From positions 1 through 7,706 of the forward strand of contig JAPORL010000149.1 in NCBI GenBank assembly GCA_026712605.1: a DNA stretch of 7,706 nucleotides. The letters run 5' to 3'. The DNA comes from Pseudobdellovibrionaceae bacterium. Lineage in GTDB: Bacteria > Bdellovibrionota > Bdellovibrionia > Bdellovibrionales > UBA1609. The notes beneath the pieces were generated by a model, which was not told the DNA's origin, searched no databases, and saw nothing but the letters and a program-made list of their open reading frames with translations. Of this stretch, positions 1-5,704 are shown piece by piece (position 1 is the stretch's first letter; each line of letters starts with the position of its first letter). The position numbers and the translations under genes were made by a program.

Positions 1-106
1 CTTTTTTGGAAGGGGACAAAACTTCAAGAACAAACTCTAAATCTTTGGAGCTTAAGCTTAAAAATTTTGCTAATTGTCCTCCTCCTAAAATGCCAATAGA
101 TTTCAA
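1..106 (-). CDS. purK: N5-carboxyaminoimidazole ribonucleotide synthase (PurK), N-terminal fragment cut by window edge
   Basis: Only the first 35 codons are present. The peptide begins (M)KSIGILGGGQLAKFLSLSS and shows the GILGGGQL nucleotide-binding loop that opens PurK, the ATP-grasp enzyme that carboxylates aminoimidazole ribonucleotide with ATP and bicarbonate in purine synthesis. Family members are usually 350-390 residues, so about nine tenths of the gene lies outside. The start is a TTG at 106-104. It is the only usable start because an in-frame TGA lies three codons upstream (115-113). A GAGG at 114-111 sits four bases before it. The TTG overlaps the TGA stop of the glutaredoxin gene (TTGA), so translation is probably coupled. 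Other GGGQL-bearing ATP-grasp enzymes such as PurT are possible but fit less well. Confidence 0.75.
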   Translation of the reverse strand, partial: MKSIGILGGGQLAKFLSLSSKDLEFVLEVLSPSKK

Positions 107-366
107 TTGTCCTCAGCTTGTAATAGTATGTCTAATTGATTTTTTCTATCTAAATCTAGCATATCAGAACAGCCACCAATTAAATGGTTATTGATAAAAA
201 TTTGCGGAACAGTTTTCATATTAGTTTTATTGATTAAAGCCTTTAGCTCTTCTGGCTTATCATCTAAAATAAATTCTTCAAATAATACTCCTTTTTCCTC
301 TAAAATTTGTTTTGCCAGATCACAGGCTGGACAGCTTGTTTTTGTATAGATTTTTACAGTTGCCAT
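103..366 (-). CDS. grxC: Glutaredoxin 3-like dithiol glutaredoxin
   Basis: The 87-residue protein is the normal size for a single-domain bacterial glutaredoxin, a cytoplasmic glutathione-dependent disulfide reductase. The thioredoxin-fold landmarks are visible: strand VKIYTK, active site CPAC at residues 12-15, the cis-proline loop TVPQ at 52-55 (Pro54), and the glutathione-binding GGCSD at 64-68 with the extra cysteine (Cys66) also seen in E. coli Grx3. The active site is CPAC and not the usual CPYC, which could change redox potential. The ATG at 366 has a strong AAAGGAG site six bases upstream. The gene lies 53 nt after the nhaA stop and overlaps the start of purK by the TTGA arrangement. 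The family call is secure; the exact paralogue name is less so. Confidence 0.93.
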   Translation of the reverse strand: MATVKIYTKTSCPACDLAKQILEEKGVLFEEFILDDKPEELKALINKTNMKTVPQIFINNHLIGGCSDMLDLDRKNQLDILLQAEDN

Positions 367-372
367 TTTAAA

Positions 373-379
373 CTCCTTT
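373..379 (-). promoter_or_regulatory. Ribosome binding site of the glutaredoxin gene
   Basis: AAAGGAG on the minus strand, six bases (TTTAAA) before the ATG at 366. It is the best Shine-Dalgarno match in the window and confirms the glutaredoxin start. Most other genes here have weak or no recognisable sites. Confidence 0.8.
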
Positions 380-419
380 AAGCTTTAAAAAACTAAACTT
401 ATTGATTTTAAGTGAAAAG

Positions 420-1736
420 TCAAACAGGGTTTTTTCTTTGTTTCAAAGGGACAGTTTTACCAAAACCCAACAAGACTAGACCCACGACAGCCGCGGCAAA
501 AGAAGCAAAAATAATGCTTATTTTAGCAAAAGAGTAGGCAGGATGATCTGTACCTAAACCTAAATTGAGAATAAATAAAGACATAGTAAAGCCAATACCG
601 GCTAAAAAGCTAACAGCAGTAATTTGTATCCAAGAGATATCTTCGGGTTTTTGAGAAAGTTTTGTAAAGCATGCAAAGTAAGAAAATAAAGTAATGCCGA
701 GAGGTTTCCCTACAAATAAACCCAGTATGATTCCTAAGGATACAGGAGCCTGAATCCAATCTATAAATACAACACCTTTGATAAGTATGCCAGCATTGGC
801 GAAAGCAAAAAGAGGCATAATTATATAACTTACATAGGGATGATAAAGAGAAATGAGTCTTTGAAGAATAGATTTTGTATCTTCAACCATGCCTTTTAAA
901 TTTTTTAATTCAGATAGTGAAGTTTCTTCTTTTTTTGAAAATACTTTTTTAACAGAGTCTAAGGCTTGTTTTTCACTCCATCTGCTTTTCCCGGGTATAA
1001 GCGCTCCTAAAATCACTCCGCTTAAAGTGGCATGTATTCCGCTATTATAAAGACAAGTCCATAAAGCAAGAGCTAGAAAACTTAATAACAATTTGTTATT
1101 AAGATGGAGTTTAAAGTATAGAAAAATAGAAAAAGATAAAATGAGAACCAAAGCTAAAAAAGGGCCTGAAGTGGAATCACTATAAAAAAGCGCAATAACT
1201 AAAACAGCAATAATATCATCAATAATAGCAATGGAAAGTAAAAAAATTTTTAAAGAAAAGGGAACCTTATGAGATAATAAGCTTAAAACTCCTACAGCAA
1301 AAGCAATATCTGTAGCCATAGGTATTCCCCAGCCTTTTTCGGTAGTTAAACCTTGGTTAAAAAAATAAAAAATAAGAGCAGGAACTAAACTCCCACCAAT
1401 AGCGGCTATCAAGGGCAAAGAGGCTTTTTTAGGAGAAGAAAGCTCGCCCTCTACCAATTCTCTTTTTATTTCCATTCCTACAACAAAAAAGAATAAAGAC
1501 ATTAAGCCTTCATTTATAATATAGTGAAAATTTGCTTTTATTGAGTAGCTTCCTAGGTTAAGGGATAAGGGGTAATGAACGATTGTTTTATAAAGCTCTT
1601 GCCACTGAGTTGAGTTGGCCATATAGAGAGCTAAACCAGCGCAAAATAGCAAAATTAAACTGCTAGAAGCTTCTGTAGAGGAAAAATTTTTTAAAATATT
1701 TTTTAAGAAACTAAATTTATTTTTGGAGCTTGCCAT
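420..1736 (-). CDS. nhaA: Na+/H+ antiporter NhaA
   Basis: Inner-membrane electrogenic antiporter that exports Na+ or Li+ in exchange for protons, for sodium and alkaline-pH tolerance. The 438-residue protein has many hydrophobic segments and the family landmarks: GMEIKRELVEGELS (87-100), ATDIAFAVG with the Asp143 equivalent of E. coli D133, the ion-binding pair Asp173-Asp174 in AIIDDIIAVLVIALFYS (D163/D164), SGIHATLSG with His235 matching the H225 pH-response residue, FANAGI (312-317), and Lys344 in GLFVGKPLGI matching K300. It is about 50 residues longer than E. coli NhaA (388), mainly from extra N-terminal residues and a charged cytoplasmic loop at about 253-295. The ATG is the first start after an in-frame TAG about 50 bases upstream, although no Shine-Dalgarno is visible. 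It lies downstream of the small secreted protein gene and upstream of the glutaredoxin. Confidence 0.96.
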   Translation of the reverse strand: MASSKNKFSFLKNILKNFSSTEASSSLILLFCAGLALYMANSTQWQELYKTIVHYPLSLNLGSYSIKANFHYIINEGLMSLFFFVVGMEIKRELVEGELSSPKKASLPLIAAIGGSLVPALIFYFFNQGLTTEKGWGIPMATDIAFAVGVLSLLSHKVPFSLKIFLLSIAIIDDIIAVLVIALFYSDSTSGPFLALVLILSFSIFLYFKLHLNNKLLLSFLALALWTCLYNSGIHATLSGVILGALIPGKSRWSEKQALDSVKKVFSKKEETSLSELKNLKGMVEDTKSILQRLISLYHPYVSYIIMPLFAFANAGILIKGVVFIDWIQAPVSLGIILGLFVGKPLGITLFSYFACFTKLSQKPEDISWIQITAVSFLAGIGFTMSLFILNLGLGTDHPAYSFAKISIIFASFAAAVVGLVLLGFGKTVPLKQRKNPV

Positions 1737-1797
1737 AAGACTATCAGATTTTTTTAAGTTTGATTTAATGTGCTTTTTGTTAGTCTAACTTTTTTAT

Positions 1798-2343
1798 TTA
1801 ATAATACAAGTTAATTTTCAAGCCTGTATTTAAATGTAGATTTTGATCGGCATACTCTGGATGTTCTTTTATTTTGTGCCATGCGTAGATGCTCATAAAA
1901 GGTTCTAAGCTTAAGTATTTATTAACAGATAGACTCAAACTGGCTCTTAGCCAAGCTCCCATAAGTATAGAAGGAGTAAATCCAAAAGTGAGTGAGCCGA
2001 GTATATTTTTGTTTGAATAATTCTTTGAAGAATTTAATTTTAAAAAAGGAGATATAAATGTTTGTTTTGTATTTTGAATTTTAGCTCCAATTTCAAATAA
2101 ACCAAAATTTCGCGCTAGCTCCAGAGCTGAAAAAAACTCTTGAGTTTGTCCATCTTCCCAATCTGTCAAAGAGAAGGGCTTTTTTATATTTGACTTTTTA
2201 AGGCTATAAAAACTATAGCCATTGACTAAGGATAAAGACCATTTTCTTAAAAACACTTTTCTACTTTTTTTTGTTTGTGCTTCAGCTATATTAAAAGGGC
2301 TTAAAACTACAAATATAAGAAAAAATAAAAACAGTTTCTTCAT
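1798..2343 (-). CDS. Secreted protein of unknown function, probable small outer-membrane beta-barrel
   Basis: I do not recognise the family. The 181-residue product starts with a clear Sec signal peptide: MKK, a hydrophobic core LFLFFLIFVVL, and an AEA|Q signal peptidase I site after residue 22. The mature part of about 159 residues lacks hydrophobic helices. It alternates polar and nonpolar or aromatic residues in short strands (for example WSLSLVNGYSFYS, FGLFEIGAKIQ, ILGSLTFGFTP, LRASLSLSV) and ends LKINLYY, a terminal strand with an aromatic last residue as expected for a Bam-inserted barrel. Mature length would suit about eight strands. There are no cysteines in the mature part. The ATG at 2343 has no good Shine-Dalgarno. 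The gene is divergent from serA and lies 61 nt before nhaA on the same strand. Function cannot be stated. Confidence 0.75.
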   Translation of the reverse strand: MKKLFLFFLIFVVLSPFNIAEAQTKKSRKVFLRKWSLSLVNGYSFYSLKKSNIKKPFSLTDWEDGQTQEFFSALELARNFGLFEIGAKIQNTKQTFISPFLKLNSSKNYSNKNILGSLTFGFTPSILMGAWLRASLSLSVNKYLSLEPFMSIYAWHKIKEHPEYADQNLHLNTGLKINLYY

Positions 2344-2485
2344 GATTTTTTATCTTAGATAGATTTTTTTAGTTAGTAAAGCTTATTTGAAGAAGCCAGT
2401 CTTTCAGCTTAAAAAGATTTTTATATAACATCTAAAAAACAGTTTATTTTAAAGTTTGTATGAAAAGCTTGTAAGATATAAAGCT

Positions 2486-2506
2486 AAAATCTAAGACATA
2501 GATTTT
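2486..2506. repeat. Inverted repeat, 8-bp arms with 5-nt loop
   Basis: Arms AAAATCTA (2486-2493) and TAGATTTT (2499-2506) are perfect reverse complements around AGACA. The stem is AT-rich and weak alone. It directly abuts the stronger stem-loop at 2510-2534, and its 3' arm shares the TTTG that could extend that second stem, so the two could be mutually exclusive foldings. Confidence 0.5.
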
Positions 2507-2509
2507 GCC

Positions 2510-2534
2510 ACAAAGCAACCTGTGGTTGCTTTGT
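2510..2534. repeat. Strong stem-loop, 11-bp perfect stem with TGT loop
   Basis: ACAAAGCAACC (2510-2520) and GGTTGCTTTGT (2524-2534) pair perfectly around a three-base loop. A further TTTG (2504-2507) and CAAA (2538-2541) could pair beyond a small internal loop. Five of the eleven pairs are G-C, which stands out in this AT-rich spacer. No uridine run follows on either strand, so it is not a textbook intrinsic terminator. It lies between divergent genes, where no terminator is expected, so a leader RNA element, small RNA or protein-binding site is more plausible. Its role is unknown. Confidence 0.6.
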
Positions 2535-2560
2535 TGTCAAATCCGAACTCGTTTTTAGCT

Positions 2561-2590
2561 TTAAAGACAATACTAAATAAGGTATATAAT
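2561..2590 (+). promoter_or_regulatory. Candidate sigma70-type promoter of serA-korAB
   Basis: A perfect TATAAT -10 box at 2585-2590 with a poor -35 (TTAAAG at 2561-2566, 18-bp spacing). The start point would fall near 2597, giving an untranslated leader of about 80 nt before the serA GTG. The weak -35 suggests activator dependence or modest strength. Confidence 0.5.
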
Positions 2591-2598
2591 TCTCTTAT

Positions 2599-2619
2599 TT
2601 ATCAAGTATATCTTGATAA
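2599..2619 (+). promoter_or_regulatory. Operator-like dyad or weak attenuator at the serA transcription start
   Basis: TTATCAAG (2599-2606) and CTTGATAA (2612-2619) are perfect reverse complements around TATAT. A run of seven Ts (2622-2628) follows after TA. The dyad begins a few bases after the predicted start point, a classical repressor-operator position. As RNA it forms an 8-bp stem with only two G-C pairs plus a U-run, so it could also act as a weak intrinsic terminator in the leader. The sequence cannot decide between the two. Confidence 0.45.
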
Positions 2620-2657
2620 TATTTTTTTCTTCATTTAGTTTAGTGTGACCAATAAAA

Positions 2658-2668
2658 AGAGGGGGGGG
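2658..2668 (+). promoter_or_regulatory. serA ribosome binding site made of a homopolymeric G run
   Basis: AGA-type purine sequence running into eight consecutive Gs (2661-2668), ending nine bases before the GTG start at 2678. It is the only plausible Shine-Dalgarno for serA. An eight-G run is unusual in such AT-rich DNA and is prone to slipped-strand length change. Confidence 0.65.
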
Positions 2669-2677
2669 ATTTATTAA

Positions 2678-3889
2678 GTGAATAATAAAAATATAACAGT
2701 TCTTTTAACAGAAAATATTCATAAACAAGCAGAAATTGTTTTAAAAGAACTGGACTTCAAAATTAAAAGGCTAAATAAGGCTCCAAGTGAAAAGGAGTTA
2801 GTAACTAATTTAAAACAAGTTAATGTTTTGTGTTCTCGGTCCAGAACTCATATTAATAAAAATGTTTTATTAAAATCTAATTTGAATTGTATAGGAGTTT
2901 TTTGTATTGGGGTTAGTCAAGTGGATTTAAAAACAGCTTGTGAAAAAGGAGTTCCAGTTTTTAATGCCCCTTATGGAAATACAAGAAGTGTTGCTGAAAT
3001 GGTAATAGGTCTTTTAGTGGCCTTATCTCGTTCTCTTTTTGATCACTCTCAAAATTTGCATAAAGGAATTTGGAGCAAATCAGCTGAAGGCTGTTTTGAG
3101 TTAAGGGGAAAAACTTTAGGTATTATCGGTTATGGAAATATTGGAAGCCAAGTTAGTGTTTTAGCTGAAGCTTTTGGAATGAAAACGCTTTATTATGATA
3201 TTGTTAGCAAACTTCCAATAGGAAACGCAAAACCTTCTTTTAATCTTAAAAACTTACTTAAAAATTCTGATTTTGTTACACTTCATGTCCCAGACACCCC
3301 TCAAACTAAAAAACTTATTAGAAAAAAAGAAATTTCTTGGATGAAGAAGGGAGCTTATTTAATCAACACCAGTCGTGGAACAGTTGTTGATATTTTGGCT
3401 TTAAAACAAGCTTTAAAAACAAAATATCTAGCAGGAGCCGCTATGGATGTTTTTCCTATAGAGCCTAAAAGTAATCAAGAAGAATTTAGGTCTCCTTTGC
3501 AAAACATGGAATCAACCATTTTAACACCTCATGTTGGAGGGAGTACAGAAGAGGCTCAGCTTTCTATTGTCTTTGAAGTTTGTAAAAGCCTTAAGAGGTT
3601 TTTAAAAACAGGCTCTATACAAAATTCAGTTAATTTTCCTGATCTTTTAGTGCCTGCCATTGAGCCGAAAGTAACAAGAGTTATTAATATTCATAAAAAT
3701 CAACCCGGGGTTTTAACTGAAATTAATAAGTTAGTTTCTCGATCTGGAGTTAATATTAACAGTCAGTATTTAGCAACTAATGAGAAAGTAGGTTATTTGA
3801 TTATGGATTTAGAAAAAAAGAATGTCCAAAAACTAGCAGAAAAAATGTCTAAATTAGAAGTTTCTATTAAAACTCGTGTTATTGTTTAA
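2678..3889 (+). CDS. serA: D-3-phosphoglycerate dehydrogenase, E. coli-type with C-terminal ACT domain
   Basis: Catalyses the first step of serine synthesis, NAD-dependent oxidation of 3-phosphoglycerate to 3-phosphohydroxypyruvate, in the cytoplasm. The 403-residue length fits the short E. coli-type enzyme (410). It shows GVFCIGVSQVDL and FNAPYGNTRSVAE in the substrate domain, the Rossmann loop GYGNIG (151-156) with Asp174 at the end of the next strand, and catalytic Arg233 (SRGTVVD), Glu262 (PIEP) and His285 (TPHVGGST). The C-terminal ACT domain (about 330-403) keeps the serine-binding residues His339 and Asn341 (IHKNQPGVL) and Asn359, so feedback inhibition by serine is expected. The GTG start is forced by an in-frame TAA directly upstream (2675-2677). 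It heads a plus-strand cluster with korAB. The E. coli enzyme also reduces 2-oxoglutarate to 2-hydroxyglutarate, which is relevant to its neighbours. Confidence 0.96.
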   Translation: MNNKNITVLLTENIHKQAEIVLKELDFKIKRLNKAPSEKELVTNLKQVNVLCSRSRTHINKNVLLKSNLNCIGVFCIGVSQVDLKTACEKGVPVFNAPYGNTRSVAEMVIGLLVALSRSLFDHSQNLHKGIWSKSAEGCFELRGKTLGIIGYGNIGSQVSVLAEAFGMKTLYYDIVSKLPIGNAKPSFNLKNLLKNSDFVTLHVPDTPQTKKLIRKKEISWMKKGAYLINTSRGTVVDILALKQALKTKYLAGAAMDVFPIEPKSNQEEFRSPLQNMESTILTPHVGGSTEEAQLSIVFEVCKSLKRFLKTGSIQNSVNFPDLLVPAIEPKVTRVINIHKNQPGVLTEINKLVSRSGVNINSQYLATNEKVGYLIMDLEKKNVQKLAEKMSKLEVSIKTRVIV

Positions 3890-3922
3890 AAGAAAAATTT
3901 TTCTATAAATTTATAATGTAAA

Positions 3923-5701
3923 ATGGAAAATTTAAGTTTTAATATTGCAACTAAAAATGGCACAGGAAGTTTATCTGCCAATCAGCTTTTAACAAAAATT
4001 CTTTTTCGCGCCGGTTGGGCTGTAGGCTCTTATAATTTTTTTCCTTCTAATATTGCTGGTTTGCCTTGCCTTTATAATTTAAGATTAAACTCTAAAGGCT
4101 ATACAGGTTTTACAAGTCCTGTAGATGTTTTAATTACTTTAAATCCTAAAACTTTAGAAGATGATCTAAAAGAATTAAAAAGTGGAGGGCTTTTAGTATC
4201 AGATGAAAAAGATAAGTTTTATGTTGAAGCTTTAGGGGATATAAAAGCTACTCACTGGAGTCTGCCTATCACAAACTCTTTAAGGGAAGTTAGGGATATT
4301 TCTCCTAAGCAAAGAATTTTATTTAAGAACATGATCTATGTAGGACTTATTTGTGAATGGCTTAAAGTGGAAAAAAATTTGATTAAAAAAACAGTAACAG
4401 ATTTTTTTTCTAATGAACAAGAGATTGTAGAAAAAAATTTGGAAGTATTTGAGCTGGCTTATAAGCTAGCTATTGATTATAAATTTCCTTTTAAAATTCT
4501 TAACAAGATTAAAAATAAAAAAGAAATTTTAATAGATGGTAATACAAGCTCCGCTCTAGGAGCTTTATCTGCTGGTTGTCAATTTGTATCTTGGTATCCT
4601 ATCACTCCTGCTTCTAGTTTAGCGGAAAGTTTTGAGAAAATTGCCAATAAGTATTACACAGATTCTAAAGGGAAAAGAAAATTTGTAATTTTGCAATCAG
4701 AAGATGAGTTAGCATCTATTTCTCAAGTGATAGGAGCTGGTTGGGCGGGAATTCGGGCTATGACAGTGACTTCAGGCCCTGGATTATCTTTAATGGCAGA
4801 GGGGGCTGGTTTAAGTTATTTTTCAGAGATACCAGCGGTTTTATACAATGTTCAGCGAGCGGGTCCTTCTACAGGCTTGCCAACACGAACTCAACAAGGA
4901 GATCTTTTATCTTCTTGTTTTCTCTCTCATGGAGGTTGTAAGCATCTAGTTCTTTTTCCTGCTAATCCGAAGGAAGCTTTTGATTTGACAGCCCAAGCTT
5001 TTGATTTAGCGGAAGAGTTACAAACTCTTGTCATTGTTTTAAGTGATTTAGATTTAGGGATGAATTTAAAGATGAGCGATTCCTTTCAGATCAGTAAAAA
5101 TCCTTTAAAAAGAGGAAAGGTACTAAAAGAAAGTGATTTTAAAAAAGCCGACTTTTTGGCTTATAAGGATGAGGGGGATGGAATTTCTTACCGAACTTTA
5201 CCTGGGATAAAGCATCCTAAAGGGGCTTACTTAAATAGAGGATCTGGGCATAATGAGCGAGCAGAATATTCTGAAAGACATCAAGATTACAGTTGGAAGC
5301 TTGAAAAACTCAATAGAAAGTGGGAAACAGCTAAAAAGAAAATGCCTTTTTCAGTGATAGAAACTTCAATTAAAAGCAAACTGGCTTTTGTTACTTTTGG
5401 TCCTAACACAGATAGCTTAAAAGAGTTAAGAGATTATTTATTAGAGGAAAAAAATATTTTTAGTAATTTTTTAAGAGTTCGCTCTTTCCCTTTCCCTCAA
5501 GATGTAGAAAGTTTTTTGAATAAGCAAGAAGAGATTTTTGTTGTAGAGCAAAATAAGGATGCTCAACTAAAGAGGCTTTTGAGTGAGGAGTTTCCCAAAC
5601 ACAGCGCTAAAATGAAATCTATCTTACAGTATGACGGGAGACCTCTTATGTTTTCTCATCTTGAAAAACAATTTAAAAAGATATATTTTGATAAAGATTA
5701 A
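3923..5701 (+). CDS. korA: 2-oxoacid:ferredoxin oxidoreductase, fused gamma-alpha subunit (probable 2-oxoglutarate synthase KorA)
   Basis: With the beta subunit next door it would oxidatively decarboxylate a 2-oxoacid with CoA, most likely 2-oxoglutarate to succinyl-CoA, passing electrons to ferredoxin. The 592-residue protein has an N-terminal gamma domain (about 1-190; GTGSLSANQLL at 13-23) and an alpha domain from about 203, with YPITPAS (225-231), QSEDE (259-263), TSGPGLSLMAEG (283-294) and a transketolase-C-like region from about 485. The stretch EGDGISYRTLPG to HNERAEYSERHQ (417-453) resembles the fused KorA class known from aerobes such as Mycobacterium, which favours 2-oxoglutarate over pyruvate, but specificity is inferred. 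The ATG is the only start after an in-frame TAA at 3914-3916 and lacks a Shine-Dalgarno. It follows serA by 33 nt and precedes korB by 3 nt. Confidence 0.9.
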   Translation: MENLSFNIATKNGTGSLSANQLLTKILFRAGWAVGSYNFFPSNIAGLPCLYNLRLNSKGYTGFTSPVDVLITLNPKTLEDDLKELKSGGLLVSDEKDKFYVEALGDIKATHWSLPITNSLREVRDISPKQRILFKNMIYVGLICEWLKVEKNLIKKTVTDFFSNEQEIVEKNLEVFELAYKLAIDYKFPFKILNKIKNKKEILIDGNTSSALGALSAGCQFVSWYPITPASSLAESFEKIANKYYTDSKGKRKFVILQSEDELASISQVIGAGWAGIRAMTVTSGPGLSLMAEGAGLSYFSEIPAVLYNVQRAGPSTGLPTRTQQGDLLSSCFLSHGGCKHLVLFPANPKEAFDLTAQAFDLAEELQTLVIVLSDLDLGMNLKMSDSFQISKNPLKRGKVLKESDFKKADFLAYKDEGDGISYRTLPGIKHPKGAYLNRGSGHNERAEYSERHQDYSWKLEKLNRKWETAKKKMPFSVIETSIKSKLAFVTFGPNTDSLKELRDYLLEEKNIFSNFLRVRSFPFPQDVESFLNKQEEIFVVEQNKDAQLKRLLSEEFPKHSAKMKSILQYDGRPLMFSHLEKQFKKIYFDKD

Positions 5702-5704
5702 ATA

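Larger units (their letters stand above)
2344..2677. other. Divergent intergenic region with inverted repeats and the serA promoter
   Basis: A 334-nt stretch between divergent genes; I see no credible small coding sequence on either strand. It should hold promoters for both directions. On the plus strand it contains, in order: an inverted repeat at 2486-2506, a strong stem-loop at 2510-2534, a TATAAT promoter at about 2561-2590, a dyad at 2599-2619 followed by a T-run, and the G-rich ribosome binding site at 2658-2668. A second TATAAA (2477-2482) with a poor TTTGTA upstream could start a longer leader. For the minus-strand gene I see only weak AT-rich -10-like sequence. Confidence 0.7.

Noticed and set aside
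6..194. Plus-strand open frame of 62 codons
   Set aside because: It lies antisense to the glutaredoxin and purK genes, has no family-like sequence and no ribosome binding site. It is a shadow.
1779..1795. GTTAGTCTAAC followed by a T-run, upstream of nhaA
   Set aside because: The stem is only four pairs with a usable loop, and the T-run is on the plus strand where no gene ends. It is too weak for a terminator call.
2535..2540. Perfect TTGACA on the minus strand in the divergent spacer
   Set aside because: The hexamer 17 bases downstream reads TGCTTT and no good -10 occurs at usual spacing, so I do not call a promoter.
3891..3904. Perfect palindrome AGAAAAATTTTTCT after the serA stop
   Set aside because: It has no loop, only two G-C pairs and no separate T-run, so it is not a credible terminator. 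AT-rich chance is enough to explain it.
3912..3917. TATAAT just before korA
   Set aside because: It ends six bases before the ATG, so transcription would start inside the gene, and no -35 box sits at the right distance.
4741..4941. Plus-strand open frame of 66 codons inside korA
   Set aside because: It is an alternate frame within the well-conserved alpha domain of KorA, with no independent support.
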